NCBI GenBank assembly: GCA_964631745.1
Contig: CAZVWV010000027.1
Location: 1-32,229 of the forward strand
Length of the DNA stretch: 32,229 bases
Direction: 5' to 3'
DNA from: CAZVWV01 sp964631745
Lineage (GTDB): Bacteria > Bdellovibrionota_C > UBA2361 > JBGSMV01
Made by a program: the position numbers and the translations under genes. Shown here one piece after another: positions 22,982 through 32,047 of the stretch (positions within the stretch are counted from its first letter, which is position 1; the number at the start of each line of letters is the position of its first letter). Under the pieces are notes generated by a model that was not told where the DNA came from, made no database searches, and saw nothing but the letters and a program-made list of their open reading frames with translations.

Positions 22982-23188
22982 ATTTTTATCCCAATCCCTA
23001 TCCTAAGTCCCTGTCCTAATTATCTTCCTAGTCCCGTTATCGTTCTCAATCGTCAATCCGCTAACCTAGCGAATACACTAAACTACCTAAAACTGGTCCC
23101 AAAATTTTGGGCTCCCGATACTATCCAAAACCGAAGTATAAATCAAACTGCCCTTTAAACCGGGACCCCTATGACCTAACCCCTCGCC
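22982..23188 (-). promoter_or_regulatory. rplV-rpsC spacer with candidate internal promoter
   Basis: This 207-bp spacer has no gene. It holds a promoter-like pair on the minus strand, TTGATT (23141-23146), 17 bp, TAGTAT (23118-23123), which would start transcription near 23111. A perfect 14-bp palindrome, CCCAAAATTTTGGG, lies at 23098-23111, exactly at that start region. Nearer rpsC (22988-23040) is a degenerate 13-14 bp tandem repeat built on ATCCYAATCCCT/ATCCTAAGTCCCT. An internal start in the S10 operon with an operator-like palindrome is possible but unproven. Confidence 0.4.
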
Positions 23189-23695
23189 CTAAGCCCTCTC
23201 TCCTACAACTAATTTTACGTGAGCCGAGCGCTTCCTAATTGGAGTGGCTCTCCCCTGAGCGCGAGGCATATAACGTTTGATGGTTCTACCCATACTCACT
23301 TCGCCCTTTAAAACCCAGAGATTATCTACATTAACCCCACCGCGCTCTTTGGCGTTGGTAATGGCCGACATCAATAATTTATTGCAGAGGTTGGCCCCTT
23401 TCTTATTACTAAACTTTAAAATTTGAAGCGCCGGCTCGACCTGCTTTCCTTTAATCAACTCAACAACCAAGCGCATCTTGCGAGGGGAGATTCTCACATG
23501 CATAAGGGAAGCGCTGGTGGAAAATGGCCCTGTCCGGGAGGCAGCGCCCGTCTCTTTCTGCTTGCCTTTCTGTTGTCCGGCTTTACCCTTTGAACTCTTC
23601 TTAGCGGACGGCTGTGCTCCCGCAGCTTTTCCCGCAGCATTTTTCTCTGCAGTAGCTTTCCCGGATTTGCTCTTTGTCACTTTCTTCTCTGCCAT
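23189..23695 (-). CDS. rplV: 50S ribosomal protein L22 with long N-terminal extension
   Basis: 168 residues against about 110-115. The core starts near residue 62 (SASLMHVRISPRKMRLVVELI) and ends PRAQGRATPIRKRSAHVKLVV (seen as MPRAQGRATPIRKRSAH). The first 60 residues are a Lys/Ala/Gly/Ser-rich, probably disordered tail. L22's beta-hairpin lines the exit tunnel. The start at 23695 has GAGGT seven to eight bases upstream, so the extension is likely real; an internal ATG before HVRISPRK (M66) would lack a ribosome binding site. Confidence 0.95.
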   Translation of the reverse strand: MAEKKVTKSKSGKATAEKNAAGKAAGAQPSAKKSSKGKAGQQKGKQKETGAASRTGPFSTSASLMHVRISPRKMRLVVELIKGKQVEPALQILKFSNKKGANLCNKLLMSAITNAKERGGVNVDNLWVLKGEVSMGRTIKRYMPRAQGRATPIRKRSAHVKLVVGERA

Positions 23696-23711
23696 AAATT
23701 CTTACCTCATC

Positions 23712-23753
23712 ACGCCAACCAAGTTATGCCGACCAAATTACGCCGAAGCCCCC
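23712..23753. repeat. 14-bp imperfect tandem repeat across the rpsS stop
   Basis: Units ACGCCAACCAAGTT (23712-23725), ATGCCGACCAAATT (23726-23739) and the partial ACGCCGAAGCCCCC (23740-23753) follow a 14-bp period. The rpsS stop codon (23738-23740) lies at the junction of units two and three, so the array runs from the end of rpsS into the spacer before rplV. Confidence 0.7.
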
Positions 23754-24031
23754 GGAGGCGGAGCAGCGGACTGCTTGCTTGAATGGGCGTGGAATGTTCT
23801 GGTTGCAGAAAATTCACCCAACTTATGCCCAACCATATTTTCCGTAACGAAGACCGCATTAAATTTCCGTCCATTATGAACAGCGAAGGTTAACCCGATC
23901 ATATCCGGCAATATAGTGGAACGACGTGACCAGGTTTTAATGACACCTTTATGTCTGCCGTTTTTCGCCCTATCAACCCACTTCATCAAGTGGGCGTCAA
24001 CAAATGGTCCTTTCTTTAGTGATCGTGGCAT
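23738..24031 (-). CDS. rpsS: 30S ribosomal protein S19
   Basis: 97 residues. MPRSLKKGPFVDAHLMKW, RRSTILPDMIGLTFAVHNGRKF (seen as STILPDMIGLTFAVHNG) and HKLGEFSATRTFHAH are the family pattern. S19 sits in the 30S head and contacts 23S helix 38. The C-terminus SSKQSAAPPPGASA is a few residues longer than usual and is partly encoded by the 14-bp repeat. GGAG lies about seven bases before the ATG. Confidence 0.97.
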   Translation of the reverse strand: MPRSLKKGPFVDAHLMKWVDRAKNGRHKGVIKTWSRRSTILPDMIGLTFAVHNGRKFNAVFVTENMVGHKLGEFSATRTFHAHSSKQSAAPPPGASA

Positions 24032-24061
24032 CGCCTATCTCCAAATAAATTTCTTACCGAA

Positions 24062-24910
24062 TTATATCCCAGCCGACGACTGCGTCTTACGATTACGTCG
24101 TCGAACGATAAACTTATTAGTTCTCTTGTTTGCTCTAGTTTTAAGACCCTTGGCTTTCTGGCCCGTACGCGAACAAGGATGACGTCCGCCGGCGCTCTTG
24201 CCTTCACCACCGCCCATAGGATGATCAACCGGGTTCTTGGTAACACCACGGTTATGAGGTCTCCAGCCCAGCCACCTGCTGCGGCCGGCTTTACCTATCA
24301 TGATATTGCCGTGGTCCGGATTACTGGCCGTACCGATAGTGGCGTAGCATTCAACATGAACTTTGCGCATCTCACCGGATGGCAACTTTATCATGGCGTA
24401 ATTGCCCTCTTTAGCAGCAAGCTGTGCTGTAGTTCCTGCAGAACGCACAACCTGAGCTCCAGCGCCACGTTTGAGCTCGATGTTGTACAAGTTTTGTCCA
24501 ACGGGGATATTTTTCAACGGTAGCGAATTGCCAAGCTTAATCTCGGCTTCAGGTCCCGACATAATCTCGGTTCCAACCTTTAGCCCCACGGGACATATGA
24601 TGTATCGCTTCTCGCCGTCTTTATAATGTATCAAGGCGATTCTGGCCGATCTATTGGGATCATATTCCACGGTGGCCACTATGCCTGGGATACCGTGCTT
24701 CTCCCGCTTGAAGTCGATCATTCTAAAACGTCGCTTATGGCCGCCACCCATGTTGATACAGGTCTCACGCCCGGAGCTATTACGTCCGCCTGTGTTGCGG
24801 TACTTTCTCAAAAGAGATTTCTCAGGCCGATCGCGTGTAATGTCAGCGAAGTCCGAAACGGTATAGTACCGTCTAGTCGGAGATGTGGGGTTAAATTTCT
24901 TAAGTGCCAT
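24062..24910 (-). CDS. rplB: 50S ribosomal protein L2
   Basis: 282 residues. The OB-fold and SH3-like domains are recognisable: MALKKFNPTSPTRRYYT, SGRETCINMGGGHKRRFRMIDF (seen as GGGHKRRFRMIDFKR), and the C-terminal NPVDHPMGGGEG with the peptidyl-transferase histidine H230. The next histidine of the common HPHGGGEG is Met232, a variant I recall from several phyla. Five nt after rplW. L2 helps join the subunits and supports peptide-bond formation. Confidence 0.98.
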   Translation of the reverse strand: MALKKFNPTSPTRRYYTVSDFADITRDRPEKSLLRKYRNTGGRNSSGRETCINMGGGHKRRFRMIDFKREKHGIPGIVATVEYDPNRSARIALIHYKDGEKRYIICPVGLKVGTEIMSGPEAEIKLGNSLPLKNIPVGQNLYNIELKRGAGAQVVRSAGTTAQLAAKEGNYAMIKLPSGEMRKVHVECYATIGTASNPDHGNIMIGKAGRSRWLGWRPHNRGVTKNPVDHPMGGGEGKSAGGRHPCSRTGQKAKGLKTRANKRTNKFIVRRRNRKTQSSAGI

Positions 24911-24915
24911 ATATT

Positions 24916-25278
24916 CTACAACCCTTCAACAACATCAATTGTTTGACCCTGCTTTAGGCTCACATAGGCTTTCTTATAGTTCGCTCTACGGCCAGAAGCT
25001 GCTTTAGTTCGTTTGACTTTCCCAAGGTAATTGATTGTGCGGATAGCCTTCACGTCTACCTTATAAATTCTCTCAATTGCTTCGCGCACTTCACCCTTTG
25101 TGGCTCTGCGGTCGACTCGGAATGTCACCGTGTTAGACTGGGTCGAGGCTAGAGCGCTCTTCTCAGTGATTACGGGTGACTGCAACACGGCGAAATCCAA
25201 CGGTCGCGGTGTTTTACCCGCATTTTTACCCGCATTCTTCTCAAGTTTAGCCTTCTTTTTCGCGAATAACCTGGCCAT
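24916..25278 (-). CDS. rplW: 50S ribosomal protein L23
   Basis: 120 residues against about 95-100. The core from about residue 29 (VLQSPVITEKSALAS, YKVDVKAIRTINYLGKVKR seen as VDVKAIRTINYLGK, and AYVSLKQGQTID) is standard; L23 is the docking site for trigger factor and SRP at the tunnel exit. The N-terminal 25 residues are Lys-rich with KNAGKNAGK, encoded by a perfect 12-bp duplication of TTTACCCGCAT (25213-25223, 25225-25235). GAGGAG and GAGG precede the ATG. Confidence 0.96.
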   Translation of the reverse strand: MARLFAKKKAKLEKNAGKNAGKTPRPLDFAVLQSPVITEKSALASTQSNTVTFRVDRRATKGEVREAIERIYKVDVKAIRTINYLGKVKRTKAASGRRANYKKAYVSLKQGQTIDVVEGL

Positions 25279-25357
25279 CTGCCTCTCTCCTCTCTGCCTT
25301 GCTTCTTAATCTCTCTGAGTTAATTATTACTATGCCTTCTTTACTCGGCCGTCCTTA

Positions 25358-26035
25358 CTAAGCCTTCTCCGATACCCGCTGCTCAAGCTTTGAGATCGCG
25401 TCTTTGCTCGCCACAACAAAACGATGGCGCAACAAGTCATAGACGTTCACTCCATCAATCTCCATGGCGCGCACTCTCCGTATATTACGCGAAGCTCTCC
25501 CCAATCCTTCGGTGAACTCGACGCCGCAGTGCAATATGGTAGCGCTACTTGCGCCAACTCCGATTTTACCCAGGAACGCTTCAACTTCCTTTGTCTTAAC
25601 CGCTTTCAATTTAAGATCGTTAACAACTATTAACTCACCGCTCTTTAGTTTCTGGCTCAATACCGCGGCTAAAGCTTGTCGACGCGCACGTTTGGACAAA
25701 CGGAATTCATAATCGCGCGGCTTTGGACCGTGCGAGACACCACCGCCAACCCATAGCGGAGAAGTGTTTGATCCGGCGCGCGCATTTCCAGTGCCTTTCT
25801 GCTTGAATGGCTTTTTACCGCCACCGCTAACTTCACGCTTGGTAAGCGCGCTGTGTGTTCCCGATCTAGCTTTAGCTCTTTGCCACCTAACGGTGTCATG
25901 CACCAAATACTTGCTAACGGGCGCGCCAAACAAGTCGGCATGCAGATCCAGCGAGCCAACCTCTTTGCCCGACAGGTCGATAACTTTCGTCTTTAGCCCT
26001 TCCATTGTCTTTTCTTCTGTCTTTTTTTCTTTCAT
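25358..26035 (-). CDS. rplD: 50S ribosomal protein L4
   Basis: 225 residues from ATG 26035, chosen because GGAGG lies nine bases upstream; a GTG at 26056 would include that site in the coding region, and an ATG at 26005 starts at the more usual MEGLKTKVIDL. The loop that reaches the exit tunnel is clear (GTHSALTKREVSGGGKKPFKQKGTGNARAG, seen as GGGKKPFKQKGTGNARAG), as is RDYEFRLSKRARRQAL. L4 is an autogenous repressor of the S10 operon in E. coli. Confidence 0.96.
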   Translation of the reverse strand: MKEKKTEEKTMEGLKTKVIDLSGKEVGSLDLHADLFGAPVSKYLVHDTVRWQRAKARSGTHSALTKREVSGGGKKPFKQKGTGNARAGSNTSPLWVGGGVSHGPKPRDYEFRLSKRARRQALAAVLSQKLKSGELIVVNDLKLKAVKTKEVEAFLGKIGVGASSATILHCGVEFTEGLGRASRNIRRVRAMEIDGVNVYDLLRHRFVVASKDAISKLEQRVSEKA

Positions 26036-26093
26036 GCTCCTCTGCCTCCCGTTCACGCCATCGCAGTAAGCTGTTACTTTAAGGCTTTGGCCC

Positions 26094-26795
26094 TTAAGCA
26101 GCCGCCTTGGTTTCCTTTCGTGCCTCTAATGATTTATAGCCCTTCATGGCTTTACGAACCATAACCACGCTACCGGTTGGACCTGGGATTCCACCCTTTA
26201 CCAATATCACGTTGTCATCCGGCCTTACCGAAACCAGGGTGATATTCTGAATAGTCACATCCGCGTTTCCCATCTGTCCCGGCATGCGCTGCCCTTTAAA
26301 GACCCGACCAGGGAACTTACGGCAACCGATCGAACCGATATTTCGACGAGTCTCATGGGTACCACGAGTAGAAGGCTGACCTTTTACCTTGTGGCGCCGC
26401 ACAACACCGGAAAAGCCGCGGCCCTTCGAGATACCGGAGATATCAACCGTGTCGCCATCAGTAAAAATCTCAGTGGCCTTAACTTCTTGACCGACCGTGT
26501 TCCACCCTAGGGCTTCAACATCACAGCGCATCTCTTTGACGTGATAAAAAGCTCCCTTGCCAGCTTTAGCAAAATGACCCATTTGAGCCCTGTTGACACG
26601 CTGGTTCTTACGGGCTTCGATGCCAAGTTGGACAGCACTATAACCGTGCTTTCCTTGATTCTTCACATCTAACACCACACAAGGGCCAGTTTGAATTATG
26701 GTAACGGGGATTGACTGCCCTTCGCTATCATACACCTGTGTCATGCCTAGCTTTACGCCTAGCAAGCCCTCGGGATTTAATTTTTGAGTCGCCAT
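26094..26795 (-). CDS. rplC: 50S ribosomal protein L3
   Basis: 233 residues from ATG 26795, supported by GAGGAG six to seven bases upstream; an in-frame start 16 codons earlier is not. LLGVKLGMTQVYDSEG, GRGFSGVVRRHKVKGQPSTRGTHE (seen as GKGRGFSGVVRRH-like KGRGFSGVVRRHK) and RVFKGQRMPGQMGNADVT (seen as FKGQRMPGQMGN) identify L3, whose loop reaches the peptidyl-transferase centre. About 25 residues longer than E. coli L3, mostly at the ends. Confidence 0.96.
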   Translation of the reverse strand: MATQKLNPEGLLGVKLGMTQVYDSEGQSIPVTIIQTGPCVVLDVKNQGKHGYSAVQLGIEARKNQRVNRAQMGHFAKAGKGAFYHVKEMRCDVEALGWNTVGQEVKATEIFTDGDTVDISGISKGRGFSGVVRRHKVKGQPSTRGTHETRRNIGSIGCRKFPGRVFKGQRMPGQMGNADVTIQNITLVSVRPDDNVILVKGGIPGPTGSVVMVRKAMKGYKSLEARKETKAAA

Positions 26796-26916
26796 TAACC
26801 GCTCCTCGTTCCAATATTTATTCTTTAGCTGCTGAAGGCCCAAAAACTATTCGGGACCTCTCTAAAATCTAGTTAACCTACTCGCTCTAAACTCTGAATC
26901 CTAATTCGCACCGATA

Positions 26917-27231
26917 CTATTGCAGTTTAATCTCCACATCGATGCCAGTTGAAAGCTCGAGTTTACCAAGTTCATCAATCGTCTGCTGGGTCGGCTCAAG
27001 AATTTTCACCAGACGTTTATGCGTTCTGATCTCAAACTGTTCCCGCGATTTCTTATCAATAAAGCCCGATCGATTAACTGTAAAGCGCTCAACGCGAGTC
27101 GGTAGTGGAATCGGCCCAGACACTCGTCCACCAGTGCGACGTACAGTCTGCACGATCTCACCGACAGCGGCATCCAGGAGTTTGTGATCATACCCTCTAA
27201 GTCTTATGCTGATTCCCTGTCCACCAAGCAT
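26917..27231 (-). CDS. rpsJ: 30S ribosomal protein S10
   Basis: 104 residues, normal. IRLRGYDHKLLDAAVGEIVQT, GPIPLPTRVERFTVNRSG (given in part) and REQFEIRTHKRLVKIL are diagnostic. S10 is in the 30S head and also works as NusE in antitermination. AGAGG lies five bases before the ATG. A double hairpin lies in the 116-bp spacer between it and tuf; 121 nt separate it from rplC. Confidence 0.98.
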   Translation of the reverse strand: MLGGQGISIRLRGYDHKLLDAAVGEIVQTVRRTGGRVSGPIPLPTRVERFTVNRSGFIDKKSREQFEIRTHKRLVKILEPTQQTIDELGKLELSTGIDVEIKLQ

Positions 27232-27260
27232 TTATGCCTCTTTAAAAATACCTCTCAAGC

Positions 27261-27330
27261 TCAACTGAAGATTTCAGTTGAAGGGTGCGCTAGCGAACTG
27301 CCCAAAAACGAACGCTCGCTAGCGTACCCT
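27261..27330 (-). promoter_or_regulatory. Double hairpin between tuf and rpsJ
   Basis: Two strong inverted repeats lie in tandem in the tuf-rpsJ spacer. The first met by RNA polymerase is a 15-bp stem with a single G-U pair (27282-27296 with 27316-27330) and a 19-nt loop; the second is a perfect 9-bp stem with a 3-nt loop (TCAACTGAA/TTCAGTTGA, 27261-27269 with 27273-27281). No T-tract follows, so intrinsic termination is unlikely. Possible roles are S10-operon attenuation/autoregulation or an RNase processing site separating str from S10 mRNA. Confidence 0.7.
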
Positions 27331-27347
27331 TACGCAATTTACAACAA

Positions 27348-28544
<1,197 letters not shown>

Positions 28545-28565
28545 ACGTTTTTTCTCCTAAACAGT

Positions 28566-28609
28566 AATAGTCAAACCAAAATAGTCAAACTAAATTCAAA
28601 TAGTCAAAA
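28566..28609. repeat. Three AATAGTCAAA units upstream of tuf
   Basis: AATAGTCAAA occurs at 28566, 28580 and 28599 (intervals 14 and 19 bp) in the fusA-tuf spacer. On the coding strand each is TTTGACTATT, which contains TTGACT, a -35-like hexamer. One pairing, TTGACT to TATTTT with an 18-bp spacer, could act as a weak tuf promoter. Confidence 0.65.
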
Positions 28610-28628
28610 TCAATCTCCAACCTAACCC

Positions 28629-30728
28629 CTACTTTGTCACAAGGCTTTCAGCAATGTGGGCAGGAACCGGATCGTAATGATGAAATTCCATAGTGAATGT
28701 CGCGCGCCCTTGAGAGTTCGATCGCAGATCGGTCGAGTATCCAAACATCTCAGAAAGAGGCACCTCAGCCATGACCGTTTGAGCGCCACCACGAGCCTCC
28801 ATGCCCATGATACGCGCCCTACGGCGGTTAAGATCTCCGACGACATTACTAATAAAGTCATCGGGACTTACGACCTCAACAGCCATAATAGGTTCAAGCA
28901 ACTGAAGTTTGGCCTTACGGCAAGCATCTTTGACGCATATCGAGCCCGCGATCTTGAAGGCAATTTCGCTCGAATCAACCTCATGGTAGCTGCCGTAATA
29001 AAGCACTACCTTCATGTCGATTACCGGATAACCGGCCATAATTCCGCCTTCAAGGGCCTCAAGGGCACCATCTTCTACGGCAGGAATGTACTCTCGCGGA
29101 ATGACACCGCCTTTAATCTCGTCAACAAATTCGACTCCACTTCCAGGCGGCAACGGCTCGACACGCAAGAAGACATGCCCAAACTGACCGCGACCACCAG
29201 TTTGTTTGGCGTATTTGGTCTCATGCTCAGCTTTTCCGACGATGGTCTCACGATAAGCAACTTGCGGCTTTCCAACTGTTGTTTCTACTCCAAACTCACG
29301 CATCAAGCGCTGTTGAATAATATCAAGGTGCAGCTCTCCCATGCCCGCGATCAATGTCTGACCAGTTTCCTGATCGGTAGAGACCTTAAGAGAGGGATCC
29401 TCTTTGGCAAGCTTCATCAAGCTTAAGCCCATCTTGGATTCATCGGCCTTGGTCTTAGGCTCGATTGCTACGCTTATTACCGGAGCAGGTGAATGGATAG
29501 CCTCAAGCACGATCGGATTATCCGACAAGCAGAGCGTGTCGCCGGTATAAGTCTCCTTCAGTCCAACCGCCGCGCCGATGTCACCAGCAGAGATCTCCTC
29601 GACATCCTCACGCTTATCAGCGTGAATTCTTAGCACACGCCCGATGCGCTCTTTCTTGTCTCGGGTTGAGTTTAGAATATTAGTTCCGGCTTTGATGGTA
29701 CCGGAGTAAACTCTAAAGAAGGTCAATGTGCCGACAAAAGGATCGGTGATAATCTTAAACGCCAAGGCACAGAACGGCTCCTTGGGATCGCAGTGGCGAA
29801 TTATCTGCCCCTCTTCCTCTTTCTTGGCAAACTGCTTTGAGCCTTTGATGGGCGGCGCATCAAGCGGTGATGGCAAAAAGTCCACCACGGCGTCAAGCAG
29901 CGGCTGCACACCCTTGTTCTTGAAGGCGCTCCCACACAGGACCGGGAAGATCTCCATCTTCAAGGTGCCTTTGCGAATAACAGCCTTAAGCTCGTCCTCG
30001 CCGAACTCCCCGCCACTTAGATATTTGTTGGTGGCATCTTCGTCGCACTCGGCCGCGCACTCGATCATGTACTCGCGCGCCTTCTTAGCGGCATCTACTA
30101 GATCCTCAGGGATCTCAACTTCCTGAAACTTGCTGCCCTTGGATTCATCCAGATAAAGCAGGGCCTTCATACGAATCAGATCGACAACGCCCTTAAAAGC
30201 GCTCTCAGCACCGATCGGGATCTGTATCGGAACCGCTTTCGCCCCAAGGCGATCGCGGATAGTACCGACACTCATCTCGAAATCAGCCCCGATTCTATCC
30301 ATCTTATTAATGAAACAGATTCTGGGAACGTTAAATTTGTTGCCCTGTCGCCAGACCGTTTCTGACTGTGGCTCCACTCCGTTCACGCCGTCGAAGACAG
30401 CTACGGCACCATCTAACACGCGCAGACTTCTCTCGACTTCGATAGTGAAATCAACGTGTCCGGGAGTATCGATAATATTAATCTGATAGTCAGGTCGATC
30501 ACCGTTTTGCCCGCGCCAATGACAAGTGGTAGCGGCAGAAGTGATGGTGATACCACGCTCCTGCTCAAGCTCCATGTAGTCCATGGTGGCGGCACCCTCG
30601 TGAACTTCCCCGATCTTATAATTAATACCGGTGTAAAAAAGTACACGCTCAGTGGTCGTGGTCTTACCAGCATCGATGTGCGCCATGATGCCGATATTTC
30701 GAGTTTTACTTAGATCGTCCTTTGACAC
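28629..30728 (-). CDS. fusA: Elongation factor G
   Basis: 699 residues, normal. G1 AHIDAGKTT (16-24), ERGITI (57-62), DTPGHVDF and NKMD are intact, followed by domains II-V with the SVAIEPKTKAD and GMGELHLDII motifs. It drives translocation by GTP hydrolysis and ribosome recycling. The start is GTG (30726-30728) with TAAGG about nine bases upstream; the next residues SKDDLSKTRNIGIMAHIDAG fit the family start. Forty-seven nt after rpsG. Confidence 0.98.
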   Translation of the reverse strand: MSKDDLSKTRNIGIMAHIDAGKTTTTERVLFYTGINYKIGEVHEGAATMDYMELEQERGITITSAATTCHWRGQNGDRPDYQINIIDTPGHVDFTIEVERSLRVLDGAVAVFDGVNGVEPQSETVWRQGNKFNVPRICFINKMDRIGADFEMSVGTIRDRLGAKAVPIQIPIGAESAFKGVVDLIRMKALLYLDESKGSKFQEVEIPEDLVDAAKKAREYMIECAAECDEDATNKYLSGGEFGEDELKAVIRKGTLKMEIFPVLCGSAFKNKGVQPLLDAVVDFLPSPLDAPPIKGSKQFAKKEEEGQIIRHCDPKEPFCALAFKIITDPFVGTLTFFRVYSGTIKAGTNILNSTRDKKERIGRVLRIHADKREDVEEISAGDIGAAVGLKETYTGDTLCLSDNPIVLEAIHSPAPVISVAIEPKTKADESKMGLSLMKLAKEDPSLKVSTDQETGQTLIAGMGELHLDIIQQRLMREFGVETTVGKPQVAYRETIVGKAEHETKYAKQTGGRGQFGHVFLRVEPLPPGSGVEFVDEIKGGVIPREYIPAVEDGALEALEGGIMAGYPVIDMKVVLYYGSYHEVDSSEIAFKIAGSICVKDACRKAKLQLLEPIMAVEVVSPDDFISNVVGDLNRRRARIMGMEARGGAQTVMAEVPLSEMFGYSTDLRSNSQGRATFTMEFHHYDPVPAHIAESLVTK

Positions 30729-30775
30729 TGTAATTTACCTTAGAGACTCAAATCTTCAAAAAAAAATTTATCGTA

Positions 30776-31246
30776 CTACCATCTAAAATGCGCAAAAGCC
30801 TTATTGGCTTCCGCCATCTTGTGTGTATCTTCACGCTTCTTAACAGCCGAGCCGCGGTTATTGAGAGCATCCATCAATTCACCCGCAATTTTCTCACTGA
30901 TAGTCTTTTCACTACGACCATTGGCTGCATCTACTATCCAACGTAGCGCCAACGAAACCGCGCGCTCGGAACGCACTTCTGTCGGTACCTGATAATTAGC
31001 GCCACCAACACGGCGGGAGCGCACTTCTACAACCGGCTTTACGTTACTAAGGGCCTTGTGAAAGAGAGCCAGGGGCTTATCGTTAAGCTTCTTCTCCATC
31101 GTATCAAAAGCAGCATAAAGCGCCTTTTCGGCCACACCTTTCTTGCCACCACGCATCATCATATTGATAGCCTTGGTAACAAGCGTCTCGCCAAACTTAG
31201 GGTCTGGAAGAACTGGCCTTGAAAAATCTCTTTTCTTTCTTGACAT
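30776..31246 (-). CDS. rpsG: 30S ribosomal protein S7
   Basis: 156 residues, exactly the usual length. RPVLPDPKFGETLVTKAINMMMRGGKK (seen as DPKFGETLVTKAINMMMRGG), KPVVEVRSRRVGGANYQVPTEV (seen as VEVRSRRVGGANYQVP) and KREDTHKMAEANKAFAH are diagnostic. S7 nucleates the 30S head and in E. coli represses the str operon through the rpsL-rpsG spacer. GGAGAGAG precedes the ATG. Thirty-seven nt after rpsL. Confidence 0.98.
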   Translation of the reverse strand: MSRKKRDFSRPVLPDPKFGETLVTKAINMMMRGGKKGVAEKALYAAFDTMEKKLNDKPLALFHKALSNVKPVVEVRSRRVGGANYQVPTEVRSERAVSLALRWIVDAANGRSEKTISEKIAGELMDALNNRGSAVKKREDTHKMAEANKAFAHFRW

Positions 31247-31283
31247 AACTCTCTCCGGTTATACTCTCACCTAATCATTAACC

Positions 31284-31655
31284 TTATTTAGGCCTCTTAG
31301 CGCCGTATTTAGAACGACTCTGTTTACGATCGGCGACGCCATGAGTTTCGAGCTTGCCTCTAACAATATGGTAACGCACGCCCGGCAAATCCTTCACACG
31401 TCCGCCTCTAATAAGCACCACCGAGTGCTCCTGAAGATTGTGCCCAACACCTGGAATATAACTTGTAACTTCTTGACCAGTCGTAAGCCGCACACGAGCC
31501 ACCTTACGCAAAGCCGAATTCGGCTTCTTCGGAGTTTGCGTGTAAACGCGAGTACAAACACCACGTCGCTGAGGGCAGCCTACCAGCGCAGGTGATTTAG
31601 ATTTCACGCGCTTGGCCATCCGGCGTTGTCGAATTAACTGGTTAATAGTTGGCAT
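31284..31655 (-). CDS. rpsL: 30S ribosomal protein S12
   Basis: 123 residues. MPTINQLIRQRR, TQTPKKPNSALRKVARVRLT and GGRVKDLPGVRYH are unchanged at the decoding-site positions where streptomycin-resistance substitutions arise (the TPKKPNS and GRVKDLPG lysines are present), so the wild-type form. S12 monitors codon-anticodon pairing. Only a weak AAAGAG precedes the ATG. First gene of the str operon, after a long leader. Confidence 0.98.
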   Translation of the reverse strand: MPTINQLIRQRRMAKRVKSKSPALVGCPQRRGVCTRVYTQTPKKPNSALRKVARVRLTTGQEVTSYIPGVGHNLQEHSVVLIRGGRVKDLPGVRYHIVRGKLETHGVADRKQSRSKYGAKRPK

Positions 31656-32047
31656 AAAGCTCTTTCAAATATCCCACTCAAAAAGTTCCAGCGCGCGCTA
31701 AAAATCCAAAACAAACGCACACTCAATTTAACGTACTTTCTCAAGCACGATTTCAAGTACCCCGCACTCGTCTAACCACTTGTCATGACAAGCGCTAACC
31801 CAGCCTTAGCCATCAAAACAACCTGATGTCTACAACTGAAGGCCTTTATATTTATCGCTGCAAAACCTGGATTAAGAATATGTCACCTAAAGGCAACATT
31901 CTTTGGCAGCACTGAAGATCTCCGAGATGGTTGTTTTCCCAGGTGAAAACCTTGCATCTTCTTGAGAGGCGCATCTAAAATCGACACCGAAGCATCAAAA
32001 ACAGACACACTCCTCTCAGGAAATTCTTCTCCACAAAAGGGCGAGAA
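31656..32047 (-). promoter_or_regulatory. Presumed str-operon leader, structured, no gene
   Basis: If transcription starts at the promoter near 32048-32077, the leader is about 385 nt, long for rpsL. No complete gene lies here. Structures visible: a nested stem-loop at 31925-31959 (AGATG/CATCT outside, GTTTTC/GAAAAC inside, loop CCAGGT), a perfect 14-bp palindrome CTTGTCATGACAAG at 31779-31792 flanked by CTAACC on both sides, and GTACTT/AAGTAC around 31735-31760. The palindrome could be an operator; the rest could be an RNA regulatory region. No tRNA or rRNA is seen. Confidence 0.45.

Noticed and set aside
24200..24225. L2 HPMGGGEG in place of HPHGGGEG as a functional defect
   Set aside because: The catalytically important histidine (H230) is kept; Met at the second position is, to my recollection, present in several phyla.
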